The position numbers and the translations under genes were made by a program. Below are positions 30,001-38,122 of a stretch of DNA of 64,000 nucleotides, piece after piece (the first letter of the stretch is position 1; each line of letters starts with the position of its first letter). This DNA comes from Lachancea mirantina (Eukaryota > Ascomycota > Saccharomycetes > Saccharomycetales > Saccharomycetaceae): NCBI GenBank assembly GCA_900074745.1, contig LT598466.1, positions 372,001-436,000 on the forward strand. Reading direction: 5' to 3'. The notes below the pieces were generated by a model, which did no database searches, was not told where the DNA came from, and was given only the letters and a program-made list of their open reading frames with translations.

Positions 30001-30366
30001 GTCAGCGATCGATTTGAAATTGAAATACGAGATCCACCTAGCTTTCTTTTAGAAAAGCTCGAAGAAAAGGCCAATCTTATCATACCTAACCGGGATTGGA
30101 CCAGAAAATTTGATAAAGTGTTCATGGAGAATTTGGGGAAGTACAGAAAGTACAATGGCGACAAGGTGATGGACCTACTGAGAGCTTTCCGCAATAAATA
30201 CCATCATTTCATGGACCTTCCAGAAGAGTTAGCTGAGGTTATGGGACCCATTCCGGATGGATTTTACCTATTTTTCGTGCAACGATTTCCGAACTTGCTG
30301 TTAGAGATACACCTACTCGTCAAGCAGTACTTAAGAGACGATCAAATCCTCAAAGCATTCTGTTAA
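27037..30366 (+). CDS. IRE1: Ire1, ER stress sensor kinase/endoribonuclease
   Basis: Ire1 senses unfolded proteins in the ER lumen, oligomerises, trans-phosphorylates and splices HAC1 mRNA with its RNase domain. The 1109-residue product has a signal peptide (residues 1-25, RLRSARLVWLLACFSVF) and a lumenal beta-rich sensor domain. A transmembrane helix lies at about 543-560 and is followed by a basic linker (KKKRKRGSRGGKKMKRK). The kinase domain runs from about 666, with VAVK702, HRDLKPQN at 795 and DFG at 827. The C-terminal KEN RNase domain starts near 975 (KKLEFLLKVSDRFEIE, YHHFMDLPEELAEVMG). The frame opens upstream with TTG only; ATG 27037 gives the signal peptide. It converges with YCG1 over 85 bases. 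S. cerevisiae YHR079C. Confidence 0.97.
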   Translation: MRLRSARLVWLLACFSVFSAIFSFPTVGASDSKSPVVDGIKNALDVSTGTSREDVHVARPAKFKKTTPRTERPVNVASDCFSDKNRDFDLEYSSAPLEVYPVPIYHKSSPWSSSGGNFEGLTLTSYIIVTDVEGGIHAIDRENGKLLWSLQGEGLAPLVKVENFSNSTLEKLIVEPYGDGAIFYFNAFRGLQKLPLTIKELTDASPMDLKTNFVINEKGAMVEDEKIYTGSRSGAVYTVDLSSGELISAFGPGTANKQFKSFGRDTGLPRGNHSHRNNVCVLGKSTFDLGIHSQEGTVYNLTYGVWQHNNVDSFMVNTSYRPEDGLHVMIFKNNTLLAVDTEMHMVSWISVPFQNAINSIFDVVVDENRGENVIMCRPFTLGDKTVSSSEVFLGQTHDKSWFAMSGDNYPSLVASAPKAAFRADELWKLGSDAINEHHLEQIILGVHHLRELDFAPISQDRVLPSSVTFPAASRLSIGGRTNDASKGKELVVKSSFNELERYVSASDLLAYKLQVEKEFTDNLVKINEDSLSHRFVSFIYRVFEGGLMLVLSFVMLGFLAKVKAIPPIHKILERVGILAQHELKSQEVAENVSKNKIRDIFVPSEHEEARKERSPSDSDVGEAEKSNGLSSTDKKKRKRGSRGGKKMKRKTEVDFTDQVDVRQFDFENDLKHLTISDKVLGYGSAGTVVFQGSFQNRPVAVKRMLIDFYEVATKEILLLTESDHHPNVVRYFCSEATERFLYIALELCTGTLEDVVEQKKASQALLGLKQAIDPIEILTQVAQGVAHLHSMRIVHRDLKPQNILIASSRKSSRASEMTGSPRILISDFGLCKKLDGDQSSFQPTAVNASGTVGWRAPELLNGSVQVNSGLGPVLSESTTLQAVDSDASSQRLTFSIDIFSLGCIFYYVLSGGSHPFGERYIREANILRGKYVLDKLHYSLNRKSSVLEAKDLISRMIDVNSVRRPSALDVLKHPLFWSVSKKLEFLLKVSDRFEIEIRDPPSFLLEKLEEKANLIIPNRDWTRKFDKVFMENLGKYRKYNGDKVMDLLRAFRNKYHHFMDLPEELAEVMGPIPDGFYLFFVQRFPNLLLEIHLLVKQYLRDDQILKAFC

Positions 30367-30451
30367 CCAGAGCCCAAAGCATAGTCGGCAACTTTTCGTT
30401 CCGTAAATACCAACTTAATCAAGCATAAATATAATCACGACACCATCTGCA

Positions 30452-33400
30452 TTAGCTGTCGTAAGTGGAGCTATTCCCTTCATCAGTAACACTATTGTCG
30501 TCACTTGGTAAAATAAAACTTACCGTTCTGTTTACATTGTCACTTCCGTGGATTCTTTCCCGCCTCTGACTACTCGTATTTTCCCTTGAGCGCTTTCGCG
30601 TTCTGGGCACTGTAGAGTTGCGGCTCTTAGCCATATCTTGTGAGCCTACTTCGCGTGAAGGCTTTCTTGATGGTGTATTATCAATCATATCCCTTGACAT
30701 ATCCATAGGAGAATCAAACTCATGCGGATCACCAAAAGATTCTTGTCTCGGTGGTGGTGGCGTATGCGCATTATTTTCGCCAGTTGTGCTGAGAATCGCT
30801 GAATATTCATCTTCTGATTGGTTTGATGAATCCTCCTCCACTTTTTCAGACTTTGCCTCCGTTATGATTTGCTCCACATGTTCGACGATCTTTTTGATGG
30901 ATTTATGAGAGCTGACGTCGATATTGTCATTATCGTCGATGTCTTGAAGAATTTCGCGAATTTCCTCTAGCTTGTGCAAATCATCCTCAGATGTCAATGT
31001 AATCTTATTAATGTTAGTCAGTAACATTTTTTTCACATCTTTTCTCTCAAATCTGTTGTATATCTTCAATACATTCAATAAGAAGTCTAGTTGATAATTT
31101 TCTGTATCATCTGATTCTTTGGATTGATTCACAAGTTTACTGGGATCAGTCCAGTGAATAAGTTGTTGAAGGATGGCACCCGGTCTGAGCATGGCCTCAG
31201 GTGCCATATCATCACATTCACCTTTCTGTAAGTCGTCCCATAGCATCGTTAATCGAAGAAAAACGTCCGAAGCCACGCGAGCCATCCTTTTCTGATGATT
31301 ACGATGAGAAAAGCAATACACTGGCAGGCAGAAGGCGAAGGCTTGCACTAAGGCTTCATTCTTTGCATTTGCCGGTGAAAAACACGAGAGGACCAAGGTT
31401 TCGAACAAATCATCATCGACAAAAACATCGCCCAAAAACAATTTGCACAATCCTTCGGCAGCGATTGCTTGACATTCCGGCAGCTCGTGGTTCTTCAACA
31501 CTTTGTAAAATATTTTATGCAATGAAATGGAATCCACCTTCCCCTCCCCATCGACCACTTTTGATCCATGTACCGAAAATACATCAACTATCACTTGTAG
31601 GGCTATGTTTTTCAGAGAGGGATCTCCTTTTGAGACGCACATTCCCAAGATGAACATACTTTCAGCTGCCAATTCAACGTCTAAGATGCAACATAAGCCT
31701 AGATTTCGCAGCCCTAGTTGTCTGATCTCGGGTTGAGTATTACGTACAGCCGGCCGTATTAGGGTGTCTATCAGGGAATAAATCAAAATATTCTCAGGTA
31801 ACGGGGTGTTGATGAGTTCCAGCATATAACGCGAAAGCACGAGACAGATCATAAGCGTCTCAGAACCTGCTTCCTTTTCGATAGCAAACTTCTCAATGTT
31901 TTCCTGTTGAGGCTCTTCAACCCCTTTGGCAAGGTTTTCAACTGCCGAGTTAAATGACTCAATGGCATCAGGACGTTCTTCGTCGTCACCCAAGTCAATT
32001 TCTCTCTCTTCATCCGCCTGTTCTTGTCGCTCAATGTCTTCGTCACGCAAATCGGTGATGATTTCAACGCTCATTGTTATAAAATCGCGTTCATTTATGG
32101 AAAGTGCCCTTAGAACTTTTAAGCCAGCTTGAATTAAGGGTTCTGGTAATTTGAATCGAGCCAGCGAATTTCTTATCAAGTTGAGCATTGCTCGCCTCCC
32201 CATTTCATCACTGTAATCGTACTCGGATGCGGCCGAAAAAAGCTGTAATATAACGAATTCGAGATTTTGCTCATTCTTCGCTGAAAGACCCTCTTGACTA
32301 TATCTTTTGTCCAGATATTTTTGCAAAGTTTGAGATAGAGAAGTCGCTTCGGGAAAGTTTTTGTCGATAACGTCGTCTAGCTTGTGTTTGATGCAAAATA
32401 AGTAAAGGGATTTAATTAAAAAAGCGCTTTCGGTGCTCACATCATCCCATATGTCGGAAGGAAGCTGTATTTTGCTAATAATGTCTGGTCTACTTTCCAG
32501 AATGGCGTTAACAACTTTATCGGATGAAGAGGTTTTCGAAACTTGCAAATACGACAACAATTGTATCACGTCGCCGTCCATGATATTTAACCAATCGAAT
32601 GCCACCAGCCTTACACACGCATTTCTGACACTTTCATCCCGATCATCGAGCCCCCAACTGAGCAAACGGTTCAAACTCTCAATTTCGACGTCAGCAAAAA
32701 CTTTTTTGCCCATAGATCTGAGAATGCGTGAGAATACGAGTCTTCGGTTCACGGGGTTCACATCTCGAGCTCTTTCGAAAATGTATTCTTGTGTTTGGTT
32801 GTTAAGTACCAAGTTTAGCATTGAAGCACGTCGTACCTCTGGACTGGGATCATGTTGAATTGCCGTTACGAGAGATGCAGTAGCACTGTCGGGATCTATG
32901 GAATCGCCGTCCTCGTCTTGAAATTTGGTAAGACAAAAAATCGTCTGCACTCGCACAGAAGGTTCTTTGTCGTGGACGCGCTTTTCGAGCGACCATGTGA
33001 TCAGGTTGTACAGGTCTTCACTGATTTCACCCAAATTATCCATTATTACAGCTAGTAATTGTGTGACTCTATATCTGACATTTTTGTCCTTGGATTCAAT
33101 GCCACGTAATATGTGTCGAACAAATTGGTCAATGAACCGTGATAATTGTTCTTCTTGTTCCGCAAACGTAGTTTCGTCCGTTGCTCTCGCTTGTTCAACG
33201 TCTTGTTCGCTGCTTGCAATGAATCCTCCAACCAGTCTCACAATTCGGTCACCAGCCGGCTCAGCTCTTCTGAGCGGTAACACCAAAACAACAAGCTTGT
33301 TAAACCAGTAGTTAAAAACCTCTTCGTATCCCTGTTCAATGGCTTTGGCTTGTATTCTTTTCAAAACTGATATGTGTCTCCGATGACCTGCATAAGTCGA

Positions 33401-33538
33401 TTGTGCTTTCTGAAACACGTCTGCGAGCGCCCTGAAAAGCCTCACGTTAGCAGATGACCCAGCACCATTATTTGGGGATGCTTCAACAACAGCTTCCTGC
33501 ATCGGATGGGGTGTTCGAGAAGCTAAGCTTCGGCTCAT
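30452..33538 (-). CDS. YCG1: Ycg1/CAP-G, condensin HEAT subunit
   Basis: Ycg1 is the CAP-G HEAT-repeat subunit of condensin. With the kleisin Brn1 it holds DNA during loop extrusion and mitotic chromosome compaction. The 1028-residue product is helical throughout, with blocks typical of the family: AQSTYAGHRRHISVLKRIQ, YEEVFNYWFNKLVVLVLPLR and VRYRVTQLLAVIMDNLGEIS, and later DPSPEVRRASMLNLVLN. The C-terminal ~130 residues are a charged disordered tail. Length matches S. cerevisiae (about 1035). ATG 33538 is the first in frame. S. cerevisiae YDR325W. Confidence 0.95.
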   Translation of the reverse strand: MSRSLASRTPHPMQEAVVEASPNNGAGSSANVRLFRALADVFQKAQSTYAGHRRHISVLKRIQAKAIEQGYEEVFNYWFNKLVVLVLPLRRAEPAGDRIVRLVGGFIASSEQDVEQARATDETTFAEQEEQLSRFIDQFVRHILRGIESKDKNVRYRVTQLLAVIMDNLGEISEDLYNLITWSLEKRVHDKEPSVRVQTIFCLTKFQDEDGDSIDPDSATASLVTAIQHDPSPEVRRASMLNLVLNNQTQEYIFERARDVNPVNRRLVFSRILRSMGKKVFADVEIESLNRLLSWGLDDRDESVRNACVRLVAFDWLNIMDGDVIQLLSYLQVSKTSSSDKVVNAILESRPDIISKIQLPSDIWDDVSTESAFLIKSLYLFCIKHKLDDVIDKNFPEATSLSQTLQKYLDKRYSQEGLSAKNEQNLEFVILQLFSAASEYDYSDEMGRRAMLNLIRNSLARFKLPEPLIQAGLKVLRALSINERDFITMSVEIITDLRDEDIERQEQADEEREIDLGDDEERPDAIESFNSAVENLAKGVEEPQQENIEKFAIEKEAGSETLMICLVLSRYMLELINTPLPENILIYSLIDTLIRPAVRNTQPEIRQLGLRNLGLCCILDVELAAESMFILGMCVSKGDPSLKNIALQVIVDVFSVHGSKVVDGEGKVDSISLHKIFYKVLKNHELPECQAIAAEGLCKLFLGDVFVDDDLFETLVLSCFSPANAKNEALVQAFAFCLPVYCFSHRNHQKRMARVASDVFLRLTMLWDDLQKGECDDMAPEAMLRPGAILQQLIHWTDPSKLVNQSKESDDTENYQLDFLLNVLKIYNRFERKDVKKMLLTNINKITLTSEDDLHKLEEIREILQDIDDNDNIDVSSHKSIKKIVEHVEQIITEAKSEKVEEDSSNQSEDEYSAILSTTGENNAHTPPPPRQESFGDPHEFDSPMDMSRDMIDNTPSRKPSREVGSQDMAKSRNSTVPRTRKRSRENTSSQRRERIHGSDNVNRTVSFILPSDDNSVTDEGNSSTYDS

Positions 33539-34007
33539 CTTGTATCGTAATGTGGTGTTTACTTCTGAATCTTGTGAAAGAGCTCATTCGTATGGAGTGA
33601 TATGACGCCGGAAAGCACACGAGTTGGGTAGAAGACACGATCATCAAAGGCGCTTCCTATACGCCACCACAATTCGAATTTGCATTTCTTTCGTCTCCTA
33701 TAAATGTAATAAAATCTTTTCTGCGCCTTTTTGTCCTTTGGAATTGGCAGTTCTTTCCGCTATAATTGGTGGAATTTTGAATTCATGAAAATTAATTATC
33801 GATCGCCCAAATATGGCATATAGGCTCTTGTGAAATACTTAGTGAGGTTTGTAACAGTAATCCTTTGAGCCTTCACTGAATATTGCCGCTTTTGATTGTA
33901 CGCTTCAGATATGTTTTATTCGCACGTGATCCTGATGACAGTTTAACTGGAGTCGATCAACTTAACTGGGCGTTTTCGGAATGATAAATGTGCCACTGTA
34001 ATAGCTT
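33539..34007. other. YCG1 upstream region with a short LTR-like fragment
   Basis: About 470 bases between YCG1 and the solo LTR. Around 33922-33940 is the string CACGTGATCCTGATGACAG. It resembles a stretch inside both LTR copies of this window (CACGTGATC, a short spacer, then ATGACAG), so it may be a remnant of an older copy. It also carries the promoter of YCG1. No gene is seen. Confidence 0.4.
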
Positions 34008-34012
34008 TTAAC

Positions 34013-34446
34013 TGTTGGAAGGAGTTGGCGAGAAGATGATATCGTCCAATTGCATCATCACGTGATCGATATGACAGAATAAAATTAGAGGATTGGACAA
34101 ACGGTTGGCATTCCACGAAAGAGCTAGAAGCTAAAACAGGTCCATTGACAGTTCTAGAATCATCAGAACATCGTGATCAGATCATATGTGGTATGATGAA
34201 TGACGTATGATGAGAATTCACCATCTAGATTGAAGAAAGTAACGGATTCCAAATTTGGATCAATGTTACAGAAATTGTATAAAAGGAGCTGATATGACCA
34301 GGATCGTAGTGTTCATGGTCGTAACATAGCCACAGAGAGATATAAGTACTCAATTCCTTACCAGCTTTATTATTTAGATCAATTATGAACGAATGAAATG
34401 AACAGTTCAGAAAACTATCAACCATCGCCAATGATACACCTCAACA
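34013..34446. mobile_element. Solo LTR of a Ty1/copia-like retrotransposon
   Basis: A 434-base element begins TGTTGG and ends CAACA, the terminal inverted repeats usual for Ty1/copia LTRs. It is flanked by the perfect 5-base direct repeat TTAAC at 34008-34012 and 34447-34451, a typical integrase target duplication. A TATAAAAG box lies at 34278-34285, where an LTR promoter would sit, and an extended E-box TCACGTGATC near 34058. No internal region is present, so it is a solo LTR left by LTR recombination. The intact duplication and clean ends suggest a fairly recent insertion. Transcription direction is likely plus, judged by the TATA orientation. Confidence 0.88.
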
Positions 34447-34451
34447 TTAAC

Positions 34452-35784
34452 AAGACCTGTCTGATGGTTGAGAGTTTAAATGCTTCCAGTTTGTTAGGAA
34501 GGAAGCCATTTCGTGAGAATGGGCAAGACAATACTGAGGATTGCCAGCGTCGATAGTCGACACTCATCAATTAATTTAATGATTTCCACGCTTCGCAATA
34601 GTAAATATATTAGGTATTTGGCATTTGGATATCCGCAATTGTAACAGTAGGACGCCGTAGGTCGCATCGTCTCTTATACAATTTGTGTGATACAGTTTTT
34701 ACTTTTGATGATGAACATGCTGTAAGCGTCGCACTACGCCCCTATGACACTACGAATGATCTCATAGTACTTAATTAGCGATTTCTGACCATTTTTAGGA
34801 TTGGTAATCATAGCTTCCCGTTGAACATCCACGGCTATTCTGTCTTTTCAATTACGTGACGTCATTCAATTAAACTTAATAACACGTATCGTAAGATATT
34901 TCCAAGGATAGCCTTTCCGTTTTCTGTTACTTTACAGCGAGTTTGGACTTTTTCGAGAAACGAGAAACCTTGCTGGGTGTATTTTGCAATTGACTGAAAT
35001 TAATGAAATACCTTCCCTTTCAATGATTTTGGAGGGATGCAAATTGTCGACCATTCAACGCGACTAATGCAGAGGTAGAACCTTCGAAGCTAAATCTAGC
35101 AAACTTCGGGGCAATTGAATCAGCATGAACTTTTTCAAAGCTTTTGCCAACATTTTATTTCCAAAAGACACATATTACCTTGAAAACTTGAAAACCAGCT
35201 TAGCAAACATCTCACGTAGAGAGGCTACTCGGCGACGTGAACGACCAAAAGCACCGATAACTTGACAAGCCACCCGATAGGACCCTACGTAGTCAGGATG
35301 TTGGGAAAGAATTTCGACTTTTAATATTTCACAACGTTTGTAAATTCCAGAACTACTCAAAGCCTTTTTTCCCGCACTCATCAAACCTTACTCGAGCTGC
35401 CCGCGCAATGTGCAGATGCCAAGACTGTTTTTGTCGGCACTCTTCAAGAATATTTTTGTCTTCGTCTTTCGATTTCAGGTAAAGGAGCTCATTTCGGAGC
35501 GCTTAAGACCATAGAGTTGGAAAAAATACCGGAAAAGCACCCTCAATAGGATAGACTGATAACATTACATAAATGGATACAAAAACAGACTGTTTTCCTC
35601 GAAATTTAAAAAACGAAAGTTATTACGCTACAAAGGTCGGTTTAAAAAGTTGAACAAAACATTGAAATCACGATTTGTTAAATAATTACTGACAATAGCT
35701 AAACTGGAGGTAGATCCTTTAACATGCCATTATTTCACGTTTTCTTTCCTCTCTAAGCAGGAATTGATGACATTTTCACTATTG
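34452..35784. other. Long intergenic region upstream of UTP4
   Basis: About 1.3 kb without a supported gene, unusual in this compact segment. A TGTTAGGAAGG string near 34492 resembles an LTR start but I could not define an end. Open frames here (for example minus strand 35175-35384, 69 codons) are not recognised. It may hold further decayed transposon sequence. Confidence 0.4.
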
Positions 35785-35844
35785 AATTTTTCACCATTTC
35801 AAGAATATGAAAATTTTCTATCTCATCTCATCTCATCTCATCGC
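35785..35844. promoter_or_regulatory. RRPE and tandem PAC cores in the UTP4 leader
   Basis: AATTTTTCA at 35785-35793 matches the RRPE. Four tandem CTCAT units at 35822-35841 run into an exact PAC core CTCATCGC at 35837-35844, so the PAC motif's GATGAG core is repeated in register. Both elements precede ATG 35876 at the distance usual for ribosome-biogenesis promoters, which argues that an earlier in-frame ATG at 35807 lies in promoter DNA rather than starting the protein. Confidence 0.7.
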
Positions 35845-35875
35845 ATCTCGAAAACCGCGCCTTGGCAACACACAT

Positions 35876-38098
35876 ATGACCTCCAGCGAGTCGAGCAGGG
35901 CTGTCCATCGAGCCAGATTCGTGAACTATAACGGCAGTAACATTACGGCACTGGGTTTCTCGCATACTTCGAACTGTGAAAAACGTGCACCAAACGATTT
36001 AAGACTTGCAGTAGGGAGATCCAACGGGGATATTGAGCTGTGGAATCCACGTAATGGGTGGTTCCAAGAATTAAAATTTCCCGGGGGGAAGGACAGAACC
36101 ATCGAGGGACTTGTTTGGTGTAATGTAGAAGGTGAACCTTTGAGACTGTTCTCGATAGGTGGGTCGACGGCCCTTACGGAATGGAATTTGGAAACCGGCT
36201 TACCTCTGAAAAATTATGACTGTAACAGTGGCGTCATATGGTCCATGGCAATCAACTCGTCTCAGGACAGGCTTGCTGTTGGGTGTGACAATGGTTCTGT
36301 CGTGCTTGTCGACATTTCGGGCGGCAAAGGCTCCATGGAACACGATTTCATTCTGCAAAGACACAATTCTCGTGTTTTGTCTGTTGCATGGCAATACGAC
36401 CATGCCGTCATTGGTGGTTGCGCTGACGGAAGGATAAGAACTTGGAATGCTGAGCGAGACGCGCCTACAAAAGGTCGTCTCTTAAACACGATGAAAGTGG
36501 ACAAATCCAAAAAGGAATCAACGCTTGTTTGGGTCGTTATTTATCTACCCAAAATCAACCAAATTGTTTCCGGTGACTCCACCGGTGCAATCAAGTTCTG
36601 GGATTGTCACTTCGCGACGCTCGTGCAAAGTTTTAAAGTTCACGACGCTGACGTGCTATGCTTGTCTACTGATGAAAACAATTCGAAGTTATTTAGTGCT
36701 GGGGTCGATCGGAAAATCTATGAGTTTACTTCGAACGTGCCTACCGGTCCGAAGTCCCTCTCCAAATGGATTGTGACTTGCAATAGATTACTCCACGCCG
36801 GTGACGTCAGGACTATGACCTCTTTTCAGGCCAAAAATGCACAACTTCTCGTTTCCGGTGGAACCGAAAAAGCTTTGGTTGTCAGTCCGCTAGATTCGTT
36901 TTCTGATGGAATATACACCAAGATTCCCTTCCAAGTGCCATTTCAGAAAAACATTTTGATTAACAAAGAACAGCGGCTGTGCGTGATGTGGGAACAGTCA
37001 GTTATCAAAATCTGGGCCATTGGAATAGACCAGTTGGAAGCCAAGAACTACAAGTTAGTTTGCAAACTATCTTTGAAAGACGAGCAACACATCGCCACTT
37101 GCGCTCTGTCTCCTGATGGACAGGTTCTCGTCGTTGGGAGGTTGAGCTCTACCAAAGTGTTTCATCTGCAACCACAGGCTTCAAAAGTCAAGGTGACAAA
37201 ACTGGACAATGATTTTTTACTCAAGACAGGTTGCAAGCATGTGCGATTCATCGACAATTCGAAACTTATATTCGTATCAGCGAATGATGAAATCCTCTTT
37301 TTAGACCTTGAAGACGATGAAAATGACGAGAAGCCTCGCTTGATAGGAATGCCAGATGATTCGGATTTTTCTATTGCAACAAGGCTTGACTGGATGAATA
37401 CGATAGATCACATTGACGCCTTTGAAAACAGAGCCGTCATTTCACGCCCCTCTGGGTCAATACAAGTAATAGACATCGAAGAAGGTTCTGTTCGAACGCT
37501 TGCTCGTTTGCCAAATGCTGTGACTGCCCTTCAACTTTCAAAAAGAGATACAGTTCTGCTCACAACGAGCGACAATAAACTTTTAGAGTTTAATGTAAAC
37601 CCCGAACACGAAGACTCGGTACTATCACAGTGGTGCAAAACCAACAAGGATCGCCTGCCGAAGGATTTCGAGAATCTGAAAAACAAGTGGTTGGGGGTTT
37701 TCTGTGATGGGGATAACGAGAATAGAGTCTGGCTGTGGGGTGTGAATCTGTTAATGAATTTAGACCTTTCTCAAAATCTACCTGTGAGCTCTCGAAGGAA
37801 GCCCGAGAAACGTTCGAGGGACGGGGGTTCGGTAACCAAAGCCTCGACAGATATCGGTGATGAAGACGACGATGAAGACGATGAAGCCAATATCTTGAAC
37901 GAATTTGCATTGAGTTCCAAGCAAGTAACCGAGCGTAAACCTGTGGGTACCGATAAATCTTACTTTTTGACCGACAAATATAGGCCAATTTTATTCGCGG
38001 ACGTGCTCTCTCATAACGAACTAGTGGTCATTGAAAGACCTGCATCAATGACGACAGCCGATGTAGCTGCGTTTGACCTTCCAAAGTTGAGATTTTAA
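35876..38098 (+). CDS. UTP4: Utp4, UtpA/t-UTP subunit of the SSU processome
   Basis: Utp4 (human cirhin) is a double beta-propeller WD protein of the UtpA complex, which binds the 5' ETS of nascent pre-rRNA and promotes 18S rRNA maturation. The 740-residue product starts MTSSESSRAVHRARFVNYNG. WD-type repeats follow through most of the length (LRLAVGRSNGDIELWNPRNG, LFSIGGSTALTEWNLETGLP, IVSGDSTGAIKFWD), then an acidic stretch (DEDDDEDDEANIL) before the conserved C-terminus YFLTDKYRPILFADVLS. An in-frame ATG at 35807 would add 23 residues translated from a CTCAT repeat. I prefer 35876 because of the PAC/RRPE placement, though the S. cerevisiae protein is annotated with a similar-length extension. 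S. cerevisiae YDR324C. Confidence 0.92.
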   Translation: MTSSESSRAVHRARFVNYNGSNITALGFSHTSNCEKRAPNDLRLAVGRSNGDIELWNPRNGWFQELKFPGGKDRTIEGLVWCNVEGEPLRLFSIGGSTALTEWNLETGLPLKNYDCNSGVIWSMAINSSQDRLAVGCDNGSVVLVDISGGKGSMEHDFILQRHNSRVLSVAWQYDHAVIGGCADGRIRTWNAERDAPTKGRLLNTMKVDKSKKESTLVWVVIYLPKINQIVSGDSTGAIKFWDCHFATLVQSFKVHDADVLCLSTDENNSKLFSAGVDRKIYEFTSNVPTGPKSLSKWIVTCNRLLHAGDVRTMTSFQAKNAQLLVSGGTEKALVVSPLDSFSDGIYTKIPFQVPFQKNILINKEQRLCVMWEQSVIKIWAIGIDQLEAKNYKLVCKLSLKDEQHIATCALSPDGQVLVVGRLSSTKVFHLQPQASKVKVTKLDNDFLLKTGCKHVRFIDNSKLIFVSANDEILFLDLEDDENDEKPRLIGMPDDSDFSIATRLDWMNTIDHIDAFENRAVISRPSGSIQVIDIEEGSVRTLARLPNAVTALQLSKRDTVLLTTSDNKLLEFNVNPEHEDSVLSQWCKTNKDRLPKDFENLKNKWLGVFCDGDNENRVWLWGVNLLMNLDLSQNLPVSSRRKPEKRSRDGGSVTKASTDIGDEDDDEDDEANILNEFALSSKQVTERKPVGTDKSYFLTDKYRPILFADVLSHNELVVIERPASMTTADVAAFDLPKLRF

Positions 38099-38122
38099 AA
38101 AGGTACTTAAGTTTTAAATGCA

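Noticed and set aside
33972-33990. Possible centromere CDEIII-like TTTTCGGAATGATAAATG with a nearby CACGTG
   Set aside because: The match to CDEIII is imperfect in spacing, the stretch towards the E-box is not AT-rich, and that E-box belongs to the LTR family.
35807-35875. 23-codon N-terminal extension of UTP4 from an in-frame ATG
   Set aside because: It would translate a CTCAT repeat that contains the PAC promoter element; kept only as an alternative.
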